Assembly (NCBI GenBank): GCA_027619675.1
Contig: JAQCHG010000055.1
Coordinates: forward strand, 1-8,014
Length of the DNA: 8,014 nt
DNA from: Cyanobacteriota bacterium
Lineage (GTDB): Bacteria; Cyanobacteriota; Cyanobacteriia; Phormidesmidales; Phormidesmidaceae
Direction: 5' to 3'
Shown here one piece after another: positions 6,201 through 8,014 of the stretch. The position numbers and the translations under genes were made by a program. Under the pieces are notes generated by a model. The model ran no database searches. It was not told the DNA's origin and saw nothing but the letters and a program-made list of their open reading frames with translations. Each line of letters begins with the position of its first letter. Within the stretch, counting starts at the first letter, position 1.

Positions 6201-7901
6201 CCGCGCCCCCAGTTGGGTGGTCAGGGACATCACCAGCCGCTCCCGCAGGGGGTCAATGGCGGGGTTGGTCACCTGGGCAAAGCGCTGCTTAAAGTAGTCG
6301 TACAGCAGGTGGGCCTTGGTAGACAGCACCGCCAGGGGAATGTCATCCCCCATGCAGTAGGTGGGCTCCTTGGCCAGGGCCGCCATGTCCTGGATGATCA
6401 TGTCCAGATCCTCGGCGGTGTAGCCAAAGGCGGTCTGTTGCTGGAGCAGGGTCGTGCCCGCTAGCTGACGCTCATCTTGGAAAAGTTGGGGTTGGATGTC
6501 CTGGCGATATTGCTTGAGCCACTGACCATAGGGCTGCTGGGCCGCCACCCGCTGCTTGATCTCCCAGTTCTTGAGGATTTCCTGGGTTTGGAGGTCCACG
6601 GCGATCATCTGGCCAGGACCGAGGCGGCCTTTCTCGACGATATTTTCCACCGCCACATCCACCACCCCAGCCTCGGAGGAGACGATGATCAGCCCGTCGC
6701 GGGTGATGGCGTAGCGGGCGGGGCGCAGCCCGTTGCGATCGAGGGTGGCCCCCACCTGCTTGCCGTCGCTAAACACCACCAGAGCGGGGCCATCCCAGGG
6801 CTCTTGCAGGCCGCTGTAGTACTCGTAGAAGTCGGTGATTTCAGGGTGCTGTTCTAGCTCGGGCTGGTTTTGGTAAGCCTCCGGCACCATGATCATCAGG
6901 GCTTCCAGGGGGCTGCGGCCCGATCGCACCAGCAGTTCCATCACCCCATCCAGGTTGGCGGAGTCGCTGTTGTCCATGTTGACGATGGGCAGCAACTCTT
7001 CGATGCGATCGCCCCAGACCGCGTGGGCCAAGTCCGCTTCCCGCGCCCGCATCCAGTTGATGTTGCCCACCAGGGTGTTGATTTCGCCGTTGTGGCCCAC
7101 CAGGCGCATGGGGTGGGCTAGGGGCCACTTGGGCATAGTGTTGGTGCTAAAGCGGCGGTGATACACCGTGAAGGGGCTGACGTAGGCCGGGTTTTGCAAA
7201 TCCTGGTAAAAGCGCCCCAGCACCTCCGATCGCACCATGCCCTTGTAGACAATGGTGCTGGCGGAGAAGGAGCAAACGTAGGTGTCCTTAAGGGCAGCGG
7301 CGATCGCCGCCTCCCCCGTCCAACGGTTGAGGGCACGGTAGGCTAACCGCCGCACCCGAAATAGCTCCCGCTCTAAATCATCGCCACTGAGGCTGTCGGC
7401 TTGGACGAACAGTTGTTCGATGTGGGGACGGTGTTCTAAAGCCTGGGCACCCAGCACCTCAGGGTTAACGGGCACTGGCCGCCAGCCCAAAACCGTCAGC
7501 CCCGCTGCGGTGGCGGTGGTGGTAAAGATGTCGCGGGCGATCGCCGCCGCCGCTTCCTGGCGCGGCAAGAACACCATTGCCACCCCAGTGCGATCGGGCA
7601 CCAGCTCCCCCAGCCCCGCCGCCGTCGCCCAGGGCTGGAACATCGCCCAGGGCATGGCGGTCATGATGCCTGCCCCATCGCCAGAATCCTGATCGGCGCA
7701 ACATCCGCCCCGGTGCTCCATACAGGCCAGCGCCCCTAGGGCCTGCTGTACTAACCCATGGCTGGCTCGACCCTGTTGATCGGCCACAAACCCCACGCCG
7801 CAAGCGTCGCGCTCTTCTACAAGCCATCGCGGCCCCCAGGTTTCTGGGGTTTGGCGCTGCAAATGGCTGGCCTGATTCCGATTCACACGTGTATTTCCCA
7901 T
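3225..7901 (-). CDS. glsF: Ferredoxin-dependent glutamate synthase (Fd-GOGAT)
   Basis: Converts L-glutamine + 2-oxoglutarate + 2 reduced ferredoxin into two L-glutamate, the second half of the GS-GOGAT cycle of ammonium assimilation, in the cytoplasm. The 1558-residue length is normal for the family. Domains in order: a 33-residue propeptide; a class II glutaminase domain starting at the nucleophile Cys34 ([10 protein letters not shown]), with YHRRFSTN at 247-254 and GHNGEIN at 269-275; a central domain; an FMN-binding synthase domain (about 860-1250) with the loop [10 protein letters not shown] (1012-1021); and a C-terminal beta-helix (about 1280-1540). The [3Fe-4S] ligands C1175, C1181 and C1186 have canonical C-x5-C-x4-C spacing. 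The insert at about 946-975, between GGEDP and [14 protein letters not shown], matches the ferredoxin loop that NAD(P)H-dependent GltB lacks. The C-terminus ([15 protein letters not shown]) also resembles plant/cyanobacterial Fd-GOGAT. The ATG at 7901 has AAGG seven bases upstream. No frameshift is seen. Confidence 0.96.
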   Translation of the reverse strand: MGNTRVNRNQASHLQRQTPETWGPRWLVEERDACGVGFVADQQGRASHGLVQQALGALACMEHRGGCCADQDSGDGAGIMTAMPWAMFQPWATAAGLGELVPDRTGVAMVFLPRQEAAAAIARDIFTTTATAAGLTVLGWRPVPVNPEVLGAQALEHRPHIEQLFVQADSLSGDDLERELFRVRRLAYRALNRWTGEAAIAAALKDTYVCSFSASTIVYKGMVRSEVLGRFYQDLQNPAYVSPFTVYHRRFSTNTMPKWPLAHPMRLVGHNGEINTLVGNINWMRAREADLAHAVWGDRIEELLPIVNMDNSDSANLDGVMELLVRSGRSPLEALMIMVPEAYQNQPELEQHPEITDFYEYYSGLQEPWDGPALVVFSDGKQVGATLDRNGLRPARYAITRDGLIIVSSEAGVVDVAVENIVEKGRLGPGQMIAVDLQTQEILKNWEIKQRVAAQQPYGQWLKQYRQDIQPQLFQDERQLAGTTLLQQQTAFGYTAEDLDMIIQDMAALAKEPTYCMGDDIPLAVLSTKAHLLYDYFKQRFAQVTNPAIDPLRERLVMSLTTQLGARGNLLEEHADYAQLLKLESPVLNEAELALMQRSDFAPETLSTLYPLSGGPDGLKQAVQALCDRAVAAVQGGSKILILSDRVDGSGAAAPLKADTTYIPPLVAVGAVHHHLIRAGLRMQASLVVETAQCWSTHHFACLIGYGASAVCPYLALESVRHWWADARTQKMMETGKLSVVTLNGAQDNYRKAVENGLLKILSKMGISLLTSYQGAQIFEAVGIGDDLLDLAFRGTTSRLGGLTVADLAQETNTFHQRAFPELTGKRLENMGFVKAMPKGEYHMNNPAMTKALHKALESKQYDHYEVYQQHLAERPPTALRDLLDFQSDRDSIPLDEVESVEAIMARFCTGGMSLGALSQEAHEVLAIAMNRIGGKSNSGEGGEDPRRFIELEAVDAEGRSPLYPNLKGLRKGDKASSAIKQVASGRFGVTPEYLMNAKQIEIKVAQGAKPGEGGQLPGKKVSPYIAMLRRSKPGVPLISPPPHHDIYSIEDLAQLIFDLHQINPQAGVSVKLVAEIGIGTIAAGVAKANADVIQISGHDGGTGASPLSSIKHAGLPWELGLTEVHRVLLQNQLRDRVLLRVDGGLKTGWDVIMGALMGAEEFGFGSIAMIAEGCIMARVCHTNTCPVGVATQREDLRKRFTGLPEHVVNFFAFIAEEVRSLLARLGYRSIPELVGRTDLLKLRSGVSLAKTDSLNLATLLDLPDVSRDRAWLHHGDVHSNGPVLDDEILADADVQAAIAQQGTVQKTYRVVNTDRTIGARVSGAIARQYGNSGFEGQLDLTFEGSAGQSFGAFNLPGMALTLIGEANDYVGKGMHGGELVVKPAPGIAYDPSTNVIIGNTCLYGSTGGTLYALGIAGERFAVRNSKGQAVIEGAGDHCCEYMTGGTIVVLGRVGRNVGAGMTGGLAYFLDEEGTFPTRVNPEIVKVQRVITAAGEAQLKAMIEAHAERTGSQRAAHILANWAAYLPQFWQVVPPSEADTPLANPDAVAVDKVLSPVQ

Positions 7902-8014
7902 GAGATGGCCTTGTACAGTGACTCTTTCAACAATGGCTACGCCTACGACGGTGGGTAACAGTGAACCCCAGTGCAGGGCAGTTCCCCTCCCAACGGGATG
8001 GGCCTAGGTGGAGG
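7902..8014 (-). other. Upstream region of glsF, cut by the right edge
   Basis: These 113 bases precede the glsF start codon on the minus strand and should contain its 5' leader and perhaps its promoter. I see no convincing -35/-10 pair. No GTA-N8-TAC site for the nitrogen regulator NtcA is visible here, though such a site could lie beyond the window. Short frames on the plus strand are not convincing as genes. Confidence 0.4.

Noticed and set aside
3225..7901. Possible NAD(P)H-dependent GltB rather than ferredoxin-dependent GOGAT
   Set aside because: The extra segment between GGEDP and [13 protein letters not shown] (about residues 946-975) fits the ferredoxin loop, which GltB lacks. The C-terminus matches the Fd type, and no GltD-like small subunit is adjacent.
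7758..7958. Small plus-strand frame across the glsF start region
   Set aside because: Most of it is antisense to the conserved glsF N-terminus, and no ribosome-binding site or known domain supports it.

Overview
This window looks like cyanobacterial chromosome. Three things point that way. The cyanobacterial HIP1 octamer GCGATCGC occurs about 21 times by eye in 8 kb. The glutamate synthase is of the plant/cyanobacterial ferredoxin-dependent type. The small PD-(D/E)XK-like gene is of the Uma2 (DUF820) kind that is greatly expanded in cyanobacteria. Genus cannot be given from sequence reading alone. Base composition is GC-rich and codon use strongly favours G/C third positions, most obviously in the glutamate synthase gene.

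Layout, left to right. Positions 1-24 may hold the first codons of a gene running off the left edge on the minus strand. Positions 25-491 are a long non-coding stretch with a short palindrome, a possible RpaB/HLR1-like direct repeat and an 8-bp inverted repeat. A plus-strand pair follows: a classical short-chain dehydrogenase/reductase (492-1217), then a complete GTP cyclohydrolase I (folE, 1324-2034). After folE lies a dispersed-repeat-like segment with alternative hairpins (about 2050-2209), then a strong intrinsic terminator (2232-2269). On the minus strand, reading towards folE, are a Uma2-family gene (2319-3074) and a very large ferredoxin-dependent glutamate synthase (3225-7901). A perfect 32-nt palindromic terminator (3157-3188) separates these two. 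The last 113 bases are the upstream region of the glutamate synthase, cut by the window edge.

How the genes work together. glsF is the GOGAT half of the GS-GOGAT ammonium assimilation cycle and draws electrons from photosynthetically reduced ferredoxin. folE commits GTP to pterin (folate, and in cyanobacteria glycosylated biopterin-type) synthesis. The SDR immediately upstream could be a pterin-side-chain reductase, but that is inferred from position only. The Uma2 gene is an accessory gene lying between two terminators whose stems are nearly identical, which raises the possibility that it is a small inserted cassette.

I see no CRISPR array, tRNA, rRNA, insertion sequence or clearly new multi-gene system. 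The core of the window is ordinary housekeeping sequence. The items most worth a second look are the non-coding structures and the SDR-folE pairing.
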